Positions 1 through 11,600 of a stretch of 64,000 nt of DNA are shown piece by piece. Both the position numbers and the translations under genes were made by a program. The notes below the pieces were generated by a model, which was not told the DNA's origin, did not search any database, and worked only from the letters and a program-made list of their open reading frames with translations. Each line of letters opens with the position of its first letter. Positions within the stretch are counted from its first letter, which is position 1. This DNA is from Mytilus galloprovincialis (taxonomy: Eukaryota; Mollusca; Bivalvia; Mytilida; Mytilidae), in assembly GCF_965363235.1 (NCBI RefSeq), contig NC_134844.1:78771244-78835243 (forward strand). The letters run 5' to 3'.

Positions 1-139
1 ATAGGTCACCACATGAGGTGGCACCTCTGTCGAGATTCGCTAATTTAATTCCATGGTTTTTAAAGATGAAGATGATATTTTGAAAATTAAAATGTCGGCT
101 GATGGGCGACGGGCGCCAAGAGGTGACAAAATATCACTT

Positions 140-314
140 GTTAGCTAAAAGTGACATGTAGTTTGGGGCCCGTTATAGCTTGTTGTTCGGTGTGAGTCAA
201 GGCTCCGTGTTGAAGGCCGTACATTGACCTATAATGGTTTACTTTTTTGAATTGTCATTTAGACGGAGAGTTGTCTCATTGGCACTCACACCACATCTTC
301 CTATATCTATATAT
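140..314 (+). repeat. Dispersed repeat family A, partial copy
   Basis: This stretch matches the inner and right part of the 330-bp repeat at 27491-27820 and, inverted, at 58903-59232. Shared blocks include the run around TTGTTCGGTGTGAG and the end block CACACCACATCTTCC. It is more diverged than the other two and lacks their left third. No coding potential is supported. The bases before it (1-139) show nothing recognisable. Confidence 0.8.
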
Positions 315-539
315 CATCAATCCATAAACCACATGATCAAGCGTTAAACATGCTTTTCCATTTACACGACTGGATCATGATTTAAAACTGATTCAAATCA
401 TTTGAAAACAACAGTTTTTAATAAAAAGACAATCTTCTCGTCAGGGTCATACAGCTATCTTTTGAATGGCACCAAACGAGGAGAACGTTAAAAAAAATAT
501 ACGACAAAAATAATCCACTGATGTAGGAAAAAAACAATA

Positions 540-712
540 AGCAAACTCAAGTATGACAGGCAACTACTCAATTTCAGGCTCCTGACATGATTAGACTCAG
601 AATGATATGGACGAGTTGATATTTTTGAAAACGTTAAGTCTCCCCTTACCGGAGTAAAGGCACAACCGAACAAACTACAAAACTCGCGTTGAAGAGGCTC
701 GACTTAAAAGTG
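540..712 (+). repeat. Dispersed repeat family E, diverged copy
   Basis: Similar to 4408-4556 and more loosely to 53395-53560. Shared landmarks are a CCTGAC block, then TATTTTTGA, then a CTCCCCTTACCGG-like block and a final GGCTCGACTTA-like block. The short reverse-strand reading frames here are chance frames inside the repeat. Confidence 0.6.
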
Positions 713-1230
713 ATTATCAGCGCATAACAATTAATGTTAAGAAAAAAATATATTAAGTACCAATCCAGAATAAATGTTTTTACTTTATTGACTACAGTGT
801 CTGAAAAATAGACCAAACAGTAACAACTCAAATATTATTAAAAGAACCATGAATGAAATTTCAAGGTCAGATGAAACCTGTCAAATGAACACTTACACAT
901 TTTCACTCATGCAGAAAATGTTGCATATCTTTTGATTATAGTATCTGATAAATATACCAAACAACCAAAGCTTAGCATTGATAACTATACCATGGAATGA
1001 GGTTAAAGTCAGGCGCGACATGTCTGACAGACCAGTATATCATGCACAGATCCCATATTTCTTCTATATAGTTATCTTGTTACTCATAGTATTAGTATCA
1101 TAGTGTGTTACATAAAAACAAACTTTTTTTTCAAGCTGTACCTCAATATGAAAATGAGTTCAAAAACAATGGTCATATCAGCAAACGGAAATTTCTATAC
1201 AAGGTAATAAACATTCAGAGCTTTTTGTTA
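713..1230 (+). repeat. Family F tandem-core repeat, about three diverged units
   Basis: Units of roughly 150-165 bp recur, each with a core like ACCATGAATGAAATTTCAAGG followed by a GACATGT or TGACAGAC block. The same core recurs at 5140-5580 and, best preserved, at 59395-60290. Unit starts are near 845, 990 and 1143. Confidence 0.65.
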
Positions 1231-1239
1231 TGTTTTGAT

Positions 1240-2107
1240 TAATTGTTAATCAAGCTAAAACATTTATTTTCGCATTTTCTCCAACAAATATCTCAGTAAT
1301 ACGCATGTGGGTACAAGCTTTTCAAGATTGTAACGTCTATAAACTTTTTCGAGATATTTGGCTCTTCTGATTAAACATTTCTTTATATGCAATATCGAAA
1401 CTGTATTTAGATTTTCAATTATTAACATCGCACGGGCAGTTTCCGATGCAATGTTAACATGTAATCAGATAAAATCTACCTACCTTATTTGTTCGTTAAT
1501 CTTGAACTAATGTGAACTTTTTATCTAATTGAATAACTTTGCTTTCAAAAGTTACTCTGACAAGTATATTCTATATTTGCTATCAGTTGATACATACAAT
1601 AACTAGACGGATTTCAAGCAAATTTTCACTTGCTTTATTTTCATGAAAATATTTAATATTTTATGATATCTTTTAGTTACACTTGAAGTGACGCATAGAG
1701 TGGTAAACGTATTTCATTACCCTTTAATTGACGTGGACATAATTAAACAATAGAATCACAACGCATACAAAACTGTTTAAGAGACACAATGACATAGTGA
1801 GTAATTGTTAGTCAATTGAAAAGTTAAAAGTACGAAATTCAATGTTATGGTTCCAGTTCCGAACACTTAATTTCATAGTGTATACCTTCCCATTGATTAT
1901 TTTACAATCGATACATAATCTGATCATTGTAAAAAAAAAGTTAATGAAAGAAAAAAAGACCAGACTCTTCATTAATTTAACGAGCTATGTGTTATGTATA
2001 GTCTGTCCCATTGAATCAAAGCTTTCTCATTTGTATAACTTGTGAAAATGATTTACAAAATATTGTACCTATCAATATCATAATGTTCATTCAGACATCA
2101 AAAAATA
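1240..2107. other. Gene-poor AT-rich stretch
   Basis: I see no exon, RNA gene or recognisable repeat. Short open frames, such as the one at 1842-2045, have the Leu/Ile/Phe/Lys composition expected of AT-rich non-coding DNA. Confidence 0.5.
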
Positions 2108-2933
2108 AGCAAACAGTATAATTCCTATTTTGGAATTTTAAAATCTAACCTTAAGAATTTAAGTTATTTTTAGTTACTTATCAAAATGAGATCTTGTCTT
2201 TGCAGTTTTAAGGGCTTTAATAGCTTGCTACACATTACATATTTGTGTGTTGTCCAATGCCGAATAGTTGATCATTCACATATTCGTATTTGTATATGTC
2301 AGATCATTTTTGCATGACAGACATGAATATTTAGTGTTGATAACTGCATTATACTGAAAGTAATTGGAATTAAATGTATCTATATTTTGTTGCGGATTTC
2401 AACTTTTAATTTTTTTACAACATCACGTATTTTTTTATTAAATACAGTATCAAAATTGCCTTCAACAGAAGCTTTAATTTCACATGTTTGATATTCCTCA
2501 AATGACACAAGATAACCAATAATGAGCATACAATGTATGAATGCTTAAAAAATGACCACAGAACGGAAGTTGGGAGAAGAAAAAAGGGAAAAGACAATAC
2601 GCTGTGTCAACCCATCATATCTAATGCATATGATAAATTTAAATATAATTTAAATCCATGACGCCATTTGTTTTTAAAATATTACATTTTATCTATCGTA
2701 TTTTGAATTAAACACGAAATACAAATATAATCAGACAACCACTCATGTATAAGGTCCTGACTTCGAAGAGGACTTATTTTTAACTTTGGTGGACTAATTG
2801 CTTACAGTATTGGAGATATACAAAATTGACACAGCTAGTCGCTAGTCATGAAAGAAAGAAAGTCAAGGTCAGTTGAAAAGTGCCGGACGGACACCCAACA
2901 AACATTCCATACAGAAATAATGTTATTTAATTG
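2108..2933 (+). repeat. 826-bp tandem duplication, copy 1 (uninterrupted)
   Basis: Bases 2108-2933 are repeated immediately downstream from 2934 with only scattered substitutions and small indels. This copy joins two blocks that are separated in copy 2, so it serves as an empty-site reference: the join near 2706-2712 is interrupted in copy 2 by an 830-bp element, and the join at 2766-2768 corresponds to a 689-bp indel. Its right part (about 2790-2933) belongs to repeat family F. Confidence 0.9.
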
Positions 2934-3551
2934 AAGCAAACAGTATAATTCCTATTTGGAATTTTAAAATCTAACCTTAAGAATTTAAGTTATTTTTAGT
3001 TACTTATCAAAATGAGATCTTGTCTTTGCAGTTTTAAGGGCTTTAATAGCTTGCTACACATTACATATTTGTGTGTTGTCCAATGCCGAATAGTTGATCA
3101 TTCACATATTCGTATTTGTATATGTCAGATCATTTTTGCATGACAGACATAAACATTTAGTGTTGATAACTGCATTATACTGAAAGTAATTGAAATTAAA
3201 TGTATCTATATTTTGTTGCGGATTTCAACTTTTAATTTTTTTACAACATCACGTATTTTTTATTAAATACAGTATCAAAATTGCCTTCAACAGAAGCTTT
3301 AATTTCACATGTTTGATATTCCTCAAATGACACAAGATAACCAATAATGAGCATATAATGTATGAATGCTGAAAAAATGAATACAGAACGGAAGTCGGGG
3401 AGAAGAAAAAAGGGAAAAGACAATACACTGTGTCAACCCATCATATCTAATGCATATGATAAATTTAAATATAATATAAATCCATTACGCCATTTGTTTT
3501 GAAAATATTTCATTTTATCTACCGTATTTTGAATTAAACACGAAATACAAA

Positions 3552-4381
3552 CAGTCGGAAACCAGGTTGAAATAGATCAAAAGAATCGAAGCTCTTTAGA
3601 GAAGGCGATAAATGTTTACTGCATTGTTCACTAGAGTGACAATTTTTTTTAAAGTTAATAGAAACAAACAAAATTGCAATTTTCTTCTCATCTACGAGGT
3701 GTTTTATTTCAAACAGTATTTGCATATTCATAGTATATACCTTTCAAATTAAAGTAAGAATATTTCATACATCGTCTCGCTTCAGATTCTATCATTATAT
3801 ATTAATGCTACAGGTTGACTTTATAACACACAAAAAATAACAGTACTAAAATATGAAATATATGGGTCAAGTGAAATACCTATCTAATGAGTCACAAAAA
3901 CAAAGAAGGTGTGTTCGAATAGCTATTTTTTTTTACTCAAAGTACTTGACGACAGTCTTACAAGTTGGATGATGAAAATGCATATCTTCGAAAAATTCTA
4001 TTTTTTGTGTGTGATAACTAGGGTTTATAGTCTTCATACACTCAAAAAATCTAGTTTGCCCTTCCACGAAATATTTAATTAGAACTTTTTTTAATGTTTA
4101 TGAATTTTCGAAAATTCCACCTGACAACCGATCAGACAATAGTTTTAATTTGAATCAATGCAGACAAGATCATTAACTGATGCTCATAAGCTGGTTGATA
4201 CATTCGTCTTTTAAAATATAATTGACATAAAAGGATCGTAATGGTGCAATGTGGATAAACATATCGGTTTCCTAAAGCAAAATTGGTAGCGCGTCATCCC
4301 TACAATGGCTTCCATTTCTACGACTGTGAAAATGAACTGGCGTAATGGAGAGATAGTTTTGACGAAGTAGAATCCTGACTG
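3552..4381 (+). mobile_element. 830-bp non-autonomous TIR element, CAAA target duplication
   Basis: The element begins CAGTCGGAAACC and ends GAATCCTGACTG, so its ends form a short imperfect terminal inverted repeat (CAGTCGG against CAGTCAGG). CAAA lies at both edges (3548-3551 and 4382-4385), while the sister copy at about 2712 has CAAA once with no insert. A longer relative, 1080 bp, is at 62482-63561. There is no transposase frame. Superfamily is uncertain; 4-bp target duplications occur in several DNA transposon groups. Confidence 0.85.
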
Positions 4382-4427
4382 CAAATATAATCAGACAACC
4401 ACTCATTTATAAGGTCCTGACTTCGAA

Positions 4428-5116
4428 CACACAGAACATAATGTAGTTGTGGAACTTATATTTTTGAGAGCGCTAAAACCTCCCCTAACCGGGGACAGAT
4501 GTTAACCAGCACAAAGTAAACTTGTTAAAATCGTATTGAAATAGCTTGACTTATTTTAGATGTAAATCATTAATAAGCAAATACCATATACATGCACATA
4601 ACTTGAACATTAAAACTGGAAGGTTTTTAAATATAAACAGAAACGATAGAATATGTAATGTGTGCAAATGCGATCCTGTCGAAGATGAATATCATTTTAT
4701 TTTGGAGTGTATTGTATACAAAGATATTCGTATGAAGTATATCAAACCGTATTATTGGAGAAATCCATCAGTATTTAAACTCAAACAATTGTTATCTGTT
4801 CGTAATGTAACAGAACTTAATAAGTTTGGGAAGTATTTATGTATTGCCGAAAAAAATCGTAACCGTTGAATGTATATATCATATTTTTATAGATTGTTAA
4901 ATTATGCTTATTTATATCATACTCCTACATTTGTTTTTAATTGTATAAATTGCATTTTAATTAATTCCCTTATTGTATTATTGTTGCTTACTATAATTAA
5001 TGTCATATTTATTGCACTTGATACCTATAAGCTGTATTGCTTTTGTAATAAAGAATATATATCATTGATCTTCAGATTGACAGGACGCACAAAAACAAGA
5101 AACAAGGCTTTAATAT
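4428..5116 (+). mobile_element. Segment with LINE 3' end, absent from copy 1
   Basis: Its left 130 bp is repeat family E, which continues leftward across the junction into 4408-4427. The rest is a LINE ORF2 tail and 3' UTR with an AATAAA near 5048. Compared with copy 1, only AA is shared at both borders. No normal LINE target duplication is visible, so copy 1 may have lost this segment rather than copy 2 gaining it. Confidence 0.65.
4546..4869 (+). pseudogene. LINE reverse transcriptase C-terminal fragment (zf-RVT-like)
   Basis: The frame encodes the C-terminal tail of a non-LTR retrotransposon ORF2. The key motif is a zinc-knuckle-like C-x2-C spacing in RICNVCKCDPVEDEYHFILEC, followed by YKDIRMKYIKPYY. 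In LINE families this Cys/His tail follows the reverse transcriptase domain. No RT palm motifs are present upstream, so the piece is 5' truncated. It ends at TGA at 4867. The next frame (4870-5118) is the 3' UTR read through and not a gene. The ATG at 4546 has no special standing; the open frame simply enters from the left. Confidence 0.75.
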
Positions 5117-5139
5117 AAGAGGACTTATTTTTAACTTTG

Positions 5140-5580
5140 ATGGCCTTATTGCTTACAGTATTGGAGATATACAAAATTGACACAGCTAGTCGCTAGTCAT
5201 GAAAGAAAGAAATTCAAGGTCAGTTGAAAAGTGCCGGACGGACACCCAACAAACATTCCATACAGAAATAATGTTATTTAATTGTTCATTATCGTAGCTG
5301 AGAAATATACCAAACCACAAAAGCTTAACATTGATAACTAAGCAATGGAAAAAAGACAAGGTCGTGTGAATCCTGTATGACGGACATGTAGAACATGCAA
5401 GTATCGGATATTCCTAAAACAGTTATCTTACATGTATAACGGAAAAAAAACCTTTTTGTTTTTTTTCAAGCAGTCGCTGAACATAGAAATGAGGTCAAGG
5501 ACACAGGACATATAACAGACGGACAATTCGTACAATAGTTAATTGCATACAAGGTAATAAGCATTCAACATGTCCAAGGG
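5140..5580 (+). repeat. Family F repeat units
   Basis: Continues the family F core beyond the duplicated part: AGTGCCGGACGGACACC near 5231, then AAGACAAGGTCGTGTGAATCC near 5352 and ATGAGGTCAAGGACACAGG near 5490. It resembles 59395-60290 at lower identity. Confidence 0.6.
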
Positions 5581-5585
5581 GTCTT

Positions 5586-5745
5586 TGTGTACAAGATAGA
5601 CTAAGAGAGACGAAAAATACTAGAGGCTCATTAGAACTCATAAGTCGAAAATAAACTGACAACATCATGGTTTAATAAGAAAGAAAAAAAGACCAGAAAA
5701 ACAATAGTACACAAAACACAACATAGAAACTAAAGACATCTGAAG
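5586..5745 (-). repeat. Family B repeat, right end in reverse orientation
   Basis: The block GAGAGACGAAAAATACTAG then CTCATAAGTCGAAAATAAACTGACAAC matches the reverse complement of the tail of family B (for example the forward tail at 38190-38229) and the reverse copy at 32862-32930. Confidence 0.55.
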
Positions 5746-5749
5746 ACAG

Positions 5750-8120
5750 TCATGGCGTTCCATAGAGCAACATACAAGCACCATTTGTTCAAAGTAAGTT
5801 AAAATTATGATCTAAATTCTTCATTTAATAATTTGTGCTGTTGAGTTGCCGACTCATTGATGTCTACCCTGTCTCTTTTTTTTATTCATAATTGCGTTTG
5901 TTTTACGATATTTCAATTGAAAGATCATAAAATAGTATCAATTCAATCAGTAAAAAAGTTTGACTGGTGTTTAAATGATTTTTGTATTTGCTGTTTATGC
6001 TTTTAAAAATGTCCATAAAACATTTAAAAAAATTATCGTATTCTCCTTACCTTATTTGTCACTTGGTCGTGTTATTATGTGAGCTGAGTATTTAATCGAA
6101 AAATATTCTATTCATTAGTTCATTCTAAAAAGTCTCAAGTATATTCACTACAACTTAAACAAACACGACTACAAGACAAGTTTTAAGCTTATTTTAAGTA
6201 TTGTTTTGATGAAAGTATTTTATGTTTAAATCTATAATATTTGTCTGTTAGTTATACTTTTGTATACACAATTGTTTCCTTTGACTTGAAACGTATTCAA
6301 TGAATACCACTTGACCTAGCGTTAACAGAATTAGAACAATCGAATCACAACGCATTTTAAAAACAATTGTTCAGTGACACACAGTTAAAAATAGTAGGTC
6401 AATAGAAATGTATCTATTAATTTAGATTGTAAAACTAGTACAATGAAAATACGAAACACGGAAAATTACACAATGATTTATAATATAATATATAGTTTTA
6501 GTCACATCAATCCGCCTCAATGATTACAGTTCTTGTATGCTATTTAGTCTTGCTTGTACCAAGTTTTAAAAAAATTCACATTGACTCAATAATATGAAAA
6601 CAAAATCAGGTTAAGTTGTTCAAATGGATTTCTAGCACCAACAGTTTTATTACGTATACAACGGATGAACTTGCGTTTAGGCGCAAATTTGTTTTATTTG
6701 TTTAATGCCCAGATTAGTCACTGCGTATTGCTTTACTTGAACAAAAGGATCAGATGTAATAATTATGTTCACAAAACAGTGATGGATCTTTCTTTGTTTT
6801 CAGTATTCTACTATATATTCATCACGGGCTTCACATTTCGGATATATATTATGCACATTAAATCACATGCCCCCTTGACAAAACTACACTTTAAATTAGT
6901 GTAAACTTATTAGTATTTAGAACCTGAGAACATCTGAATCAAGGATATTTAGAGTTTTACATGTTGTTGAATACATTATTTTGACCTTCCGATGTCATGG
7001 TTATTATTAATGTAGTTGACTCAATAACATCTCTTTTAATATATCAAGCTGCTTAAAATAATAACATCAGTGTCAAGATGAATTACCGAATTTCTCATCT
7101 GCACTCAATTATTTGGAAGATAATGCACTGAATACCAAAATAAATGTTCTATAGAATAAATACTGCTTTATAAATTTGTATAAGAAACCTTCAATTCGAA
7201 AAATGTGATGTTCCAAAAGTGAAGAAGAATATATCCTCATACACGACAAGAAAGCTGAGCCAAATTTGCAATGACATTGTCAATACCGATTATATGCACA
7301 CTATCCTCATTTGGACGTATAACGTACCGGGTATCTTCAGTGATGTTCTAGAAAAATATAATAAAACCTGATGCAAAAGTTAAAGAGAGAAACATTAATA
7401 ACAAGGACAGAAATTATTCAAACTTTGATGGTTTACAAAGAAACAGTCCGAAGGAGCCTATAATTTAGTGGTTGTTGTTTGTGACTGTATATCATGTTTG
7501 TGTTTGTTAAGCATGTTAATTGTTGTGTTAATATTGTTACGCTGTGTAAATGAAAGAGACGTTCTGTGTGCATTTTATACTATATAACATAAGCATTGAT
7601 AATATTCTAAAGGTGTATTTTGATCTGTCATTTTTTTCTTATCAAGAGACATCTGAATGTTGTGTTTCTGCAAATCAGAGAATTTCAAAATACTAGAATT
7701 CCAAAGAAAATAAATGGTCAAATCCCGCAACTGCCTTAAAATTATTCTCATTTTGTCAACCTTACCAAATATTAGAGCTTTGAAATTCTGTAAATACATC
7801 TTAGAGACGATTCATTCACAAGGTGTCATCAGGGTTCACAAACTGTCAAAGTTCCATGACTCGTCAAAATCCGAATGACAGTGTCTGATATAGTCAACGA
7901 TACAGGTTTGGCAACAATGCGTTTGAAGTGATAAACGTCTTCAAAACACTTTCAGAGGAGTCACATTCGCCCGGTGTCATTATGGTGTAATATTTCAAAA
8001 TTGGTGACCTATGAGTTGACATATATATTCGTCATTTGGTCTCTGATGAAAAGTTCTATCATTGGCAATCGCTTCACTTTTTTTTATCTTTAAAAGTTTT
8101 ACCATTTTATACTAGTTATA
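5750..8120. other. Gene-poor stretch
   Basis: No supported gene. Short frames at 6665-6904 and 7575-7799 lack domain-like composition. The minus strand around 7660 has a fair acceptor (TGATTTGCAG), but the following frame is short and has no clear donor or partner exon. Confidence 0.45.
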
Positions 8121-8124
8121 TTCA

Positions 8125-8300
8125 GGACAAAAAATCTGGCCGTTAGTTTTCTCGTCTGAATTGTTTTACATTTGTCATTTCGGGGACAATTATAGCTGAA
8201 TATGTGGTATGTGTTTTTGCTAATCGTTGAAGGGCGTACAGTGATCTATAGTTGTTAACGTCTATGTTATAAGGGGTCTCTGGTGGTTAGTTTTAATATA
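8125..8300 (+). repeat. Family A-related repeat, strongly diverged
   Basis: The order of blocks is that of family A: a GTTTTCTCGTCTGAATTG block, TTTCGGGGAC, a short tag with GGTATG, then AGGGCGTACAGTGATC and a TGGTCTCT-like end. Related diverged copies are at 41795-42063 and 63570-63745. Confidence 0.5.
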
Positions 8301-8301
8301 C

Positions 8302-10455
8302 AATATAAGAAATTATCATTTCCTTCGAACGGTCTCTTTCGAACAGACTTTTGGAAGGACAAGCCTATTACTACACCCCCTTACCCAACAATCGAGGACG
8401 ATGAGAGACAATAAATGAATCTGTTTAACAATGATAAAATCACATATATTTGACTGATATATAATTTATTAAAACTATTTTATACATTCTATGTACTTTT
8501 ATGTACATTTTTTTCACTTAAATTTCAAATTACAAAATATATTTCATTACACCACATCGGAAACCATTTATCCAAATACTTGTAGATTAATTTTATGATA
8601 ACTTTACAAGGAATCATAAACTATCATTATGCTTAGAGTGTGCGTTGGTTACATGTCACAGTTAACTAATCTATATATATTTTGTTCTTCACACAAGTTT
8701 CGTTTCAAATGATTAACTCTAGATTAGAAAATATCCTAAATGTAAAATTCAAAATGATAAATTCTTTGAAAAAAAAAAAAAAAAAAATGATTTTTTTCTA
8801 AAATAGTAGGATTGTTGGTTGACTGGCGAAATGTATACAGTAACGTTCTGAAAATTGAAAGCATAAAAAATGAACTCGCAGACGTAAAACGGTCATAACA
8901 AAAGTAATAAAAGTGTGATATGTAAAACTAACTTCCAACAAGGGACATCTTTAGAACAGTAAAAACTTATTACCGTAAAGAGGCATTACTCGATAATGTA
9001 ACAGCTGATACTTAAAACATTAGTCTGACAGGGACATTGTCAAAAGTAGTTTACGCTGACATGTTGAAACTGTTGCTATGAATCTAATATATAAAATGGT
9101 TAAAGATGCAATTATGAAAATTCTTCTCCCTGTATGGTTTATGACTAAAAAAGAAATCAAATTATCTATGCTACTTATAAACAACTCTAAAATAACGTAA
9201 CTCCAAACGTGTAATGCTGCATCTTTAAAACAAATGACATACAAGCCTTTCGAGTCTAGTAAGATACAATACTTATTTGTAGAATGATAATAATGTATCA
9301 AAACAAGTAAACTTTAGGGGTCTCTGTCATTTTGTTCCTGTATCTCAAGACATAAGAAATCAATTTTTATTTCATATCCATAAAATTAGTTCTTACAAAT
9401 TTCATCTAACTCTGTAAAATCTTAACAACAAATGATACAAAAAAAATACATGATTTACAAAATGTGTAAACACCGATGAAATAAAATAAAAGTAGGTATA
9501 CCAAATGAGAGTATTTAAGACAAAAATAGTAACTAGTAGTCTACAACATTTAAAAATATACAGTTTTTAATTCATATTTAAAAATCAACAATAAAGCATT
9601 ACATATTAGATATTTACAAATATTTAAGAAAGACGAATATATAAAACCTGAATATACAGGTTTTCTTACTTATGAAGTAAACAGTTTGCAATGCACAGCC
9701 AGGCAGCGTCCCTTTTGCTTTCTTTATGCATCATTCGTAAGCAAACATTGAATCCCTGATACTAGTATGCCAAAGAAAGAAAATTATGTACAATTCTTTC
9801 TACCAGTGATTAAAACAATGCCCTTAAGGTTGAATACTGACATATTATTGTCTGAAAATTGCTTTGTGCTTGTTAGAGAATTTAGACAAGTTTTTTGTAA
9901 TTTTGTTTAAAACTTTTTATATTTCTTATAACTCTGATGTTTTTTCAGGGTAATTGTATAACACTGTAAAGTTGCACCATAAGGAACATCTTAGAAGAAG
10001 AAACTAAACAACATGTTTTAGTTGCTGCTTAGAACTGAGCAATACTACATTTCTAATTGTAATAAAATTTAGTGTAAATAATGAATCAGTACTTTCTTAA
10101 AGACATCATATCTGCATTATAAAGTATAAATTTAATTTACAGGATTAATATGTAATACATATACGTAGAAGCACAATAATGATTAAAAAGCATAAACACC
10201 AATTAAAAAAAAAAGACATTATGGAACAAATGTTGTCATCTCTATTCAATTTCTTCATATCTATATGAAAAGTTGTTGTAAACTGTAGTGCCCAATTTCT
10301 TGTGACTTTATTATTTTTTAAGCATAGATGTCTTCGCTTTCTTTTTAAAGCTGAGCATACCATACTCAATAACTAATTTTAATTTGGTTCAGTTGTCTCA
10401 GTGAGATGGTAAACAGTAATTCAACAGCACAAAAAAACCAGAACCAGATATTTAG
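8302..10455. other. Gene-poor stretch with an A-run
   Basis: A run of about 19 A lies at 8769-8787. Otherwise I see no gene, RNA or repeat here. Reverse-strand frames at 9020-9301 and 10145-10369 are short and unremarkable. Confidence 0.45.
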
Positions 10456-10463
10456 GGGTTATT

Positions 10464-10757
10464 ATCACAAGCACTTGTTTCTATCCATAGGAAGGACGAC
10501 TAACCATATATATAGAAGAAGGTGGCTAACGATATTTTTTAGGTCACGTCAGTCTCCACTTCAGACGCTTTTTGTACCCTTTAAATTAATGCAAAAAATC
10601 CCTACCTTAAAATATTCGTTTCAGTGAATATTTCTTTTAATATTAAACTGATTTTATATCCCCCAACATTGTTCCTGTTCACGGTAATTTCGTTAGCCAC
10701 CTTCTTCTATTTATATGGATAGTCGACCTTACTATGAATAGAAACAAGTGCCTGTGG
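10464..10757. repeat. Imperfect inverted repeat with arms of about 73 bp
   Basis: The left arm (about 10464-10536) contains CAAGCACTTGTTTCTATCC and AGAAGAAGGTGGCTAACGA. The right arm (about 10684-10757) carries their reverse complements with a few mismatches. The spacer is about 147 bp. It could be a foldback or MITE-like element. No clear target duplication was found. Confidence 0.7.
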
Positions 10758-11089
10758 TTAGTATACAATTATGAATATATTTTAACATATGTTTTATAAA
10801 AAGAAAAATAAATTAAAAAAATATGAACCAACCGGCATAGTAATTATACGGTTATTCATACTTATATAATATACATCTCTATAACTACTGGTGTGTCATA
10901 CAATCAATGCACTTAGACGAATGCTGTCTCTAATTTTCGAAAACAATGAAGTAGTTAAAAACTACTAGCTTATGATTTAAAAACAATTATTACTTAGTGT
11001 AGTACTGTTTTTGTTCAGTGGTATCCACATGTGATTCGAAAAGGTTGCTTCTATTCCGGGTCATAATCATGTGTAACCGGAGAGCATGC

Positions 11090-11185
11090 TCGTACATACA
11101 AAACTGTCTTTGTCTCCAGCGTGAATCGAACCCGGTACCTCTGTGTCAAAAGACAGTGCATGTACTATAAGGGAAATAATCCCGC
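11090..11185 (-). other. tRNA-like B-box sequence, degenerate
   Basis: The reverse strand has a block around CCGGGTTCGATTCACGC that resembles a tRNA T-arm or pol III B box, preceded by a potential TTTTGAC anticodon-loop-like stretch. A full cloverleaf cannot be drawn: the anticodon stem pairs only about four bases and no convincing acceptor stem is present. It is probably a decayed tRNA-derived repeat and not a functional gene. Confidence 0.25.
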
Positions 11186-11600
11186 CACACATGTAATGTG
11201 AAGCTATCATGTGTATTGTTAAATATTGGAGACAAAGTGACGGACGATATAAACAGAAGTAGATATCAAACTTTTAGAATAATACGGAAACAAAAGTTTG
11301 TCAACATCTGCTGAATGTTGTTTACATGTCAGAAAACAAATTAACGCTATATAGTAAAACCCGAATAGTTACTTAAACAACTTTATGTTGGGGTCAAGTT
11401 GAGCAAAATGACGGTTATCAGTAATGAGCTTAGTGAGTTTACTAAAATGTTTGGACGGTTGACATTTTAAAATTTTGATATTAGAGGTAGCAATCTTTAA
11501 AAGACAAATTAAAGTCATGAAAATACTATGTTTAATATGTTTACGATGGTTTAAACATGTCTCAATGATAAGTGTATGAACCACGGATCCAAGAACGATG

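Larger units (their letters stand above)
2934..5284 (+). repeat. Tandem duplication, copy 2 (interrupted twice)
   Basis: Homologous blocks are 2934-3551, 4382-4427 and 5117-5284, together about 830 bp and equivalent to 2108-2933. They are separated by a TIR element (3552-4381) and by a 689-bp segment carrying a LINE 3' end (4428-5116). Confidence 0.88.

Noticed and set aside
2415..3423. Two similar 60-codon reverse frames (2415-2597 and 3241-3423)
   Set aside because: They are copies of one chance frame in the 826-bp tandem duplication, and a frameshift changes the middle.
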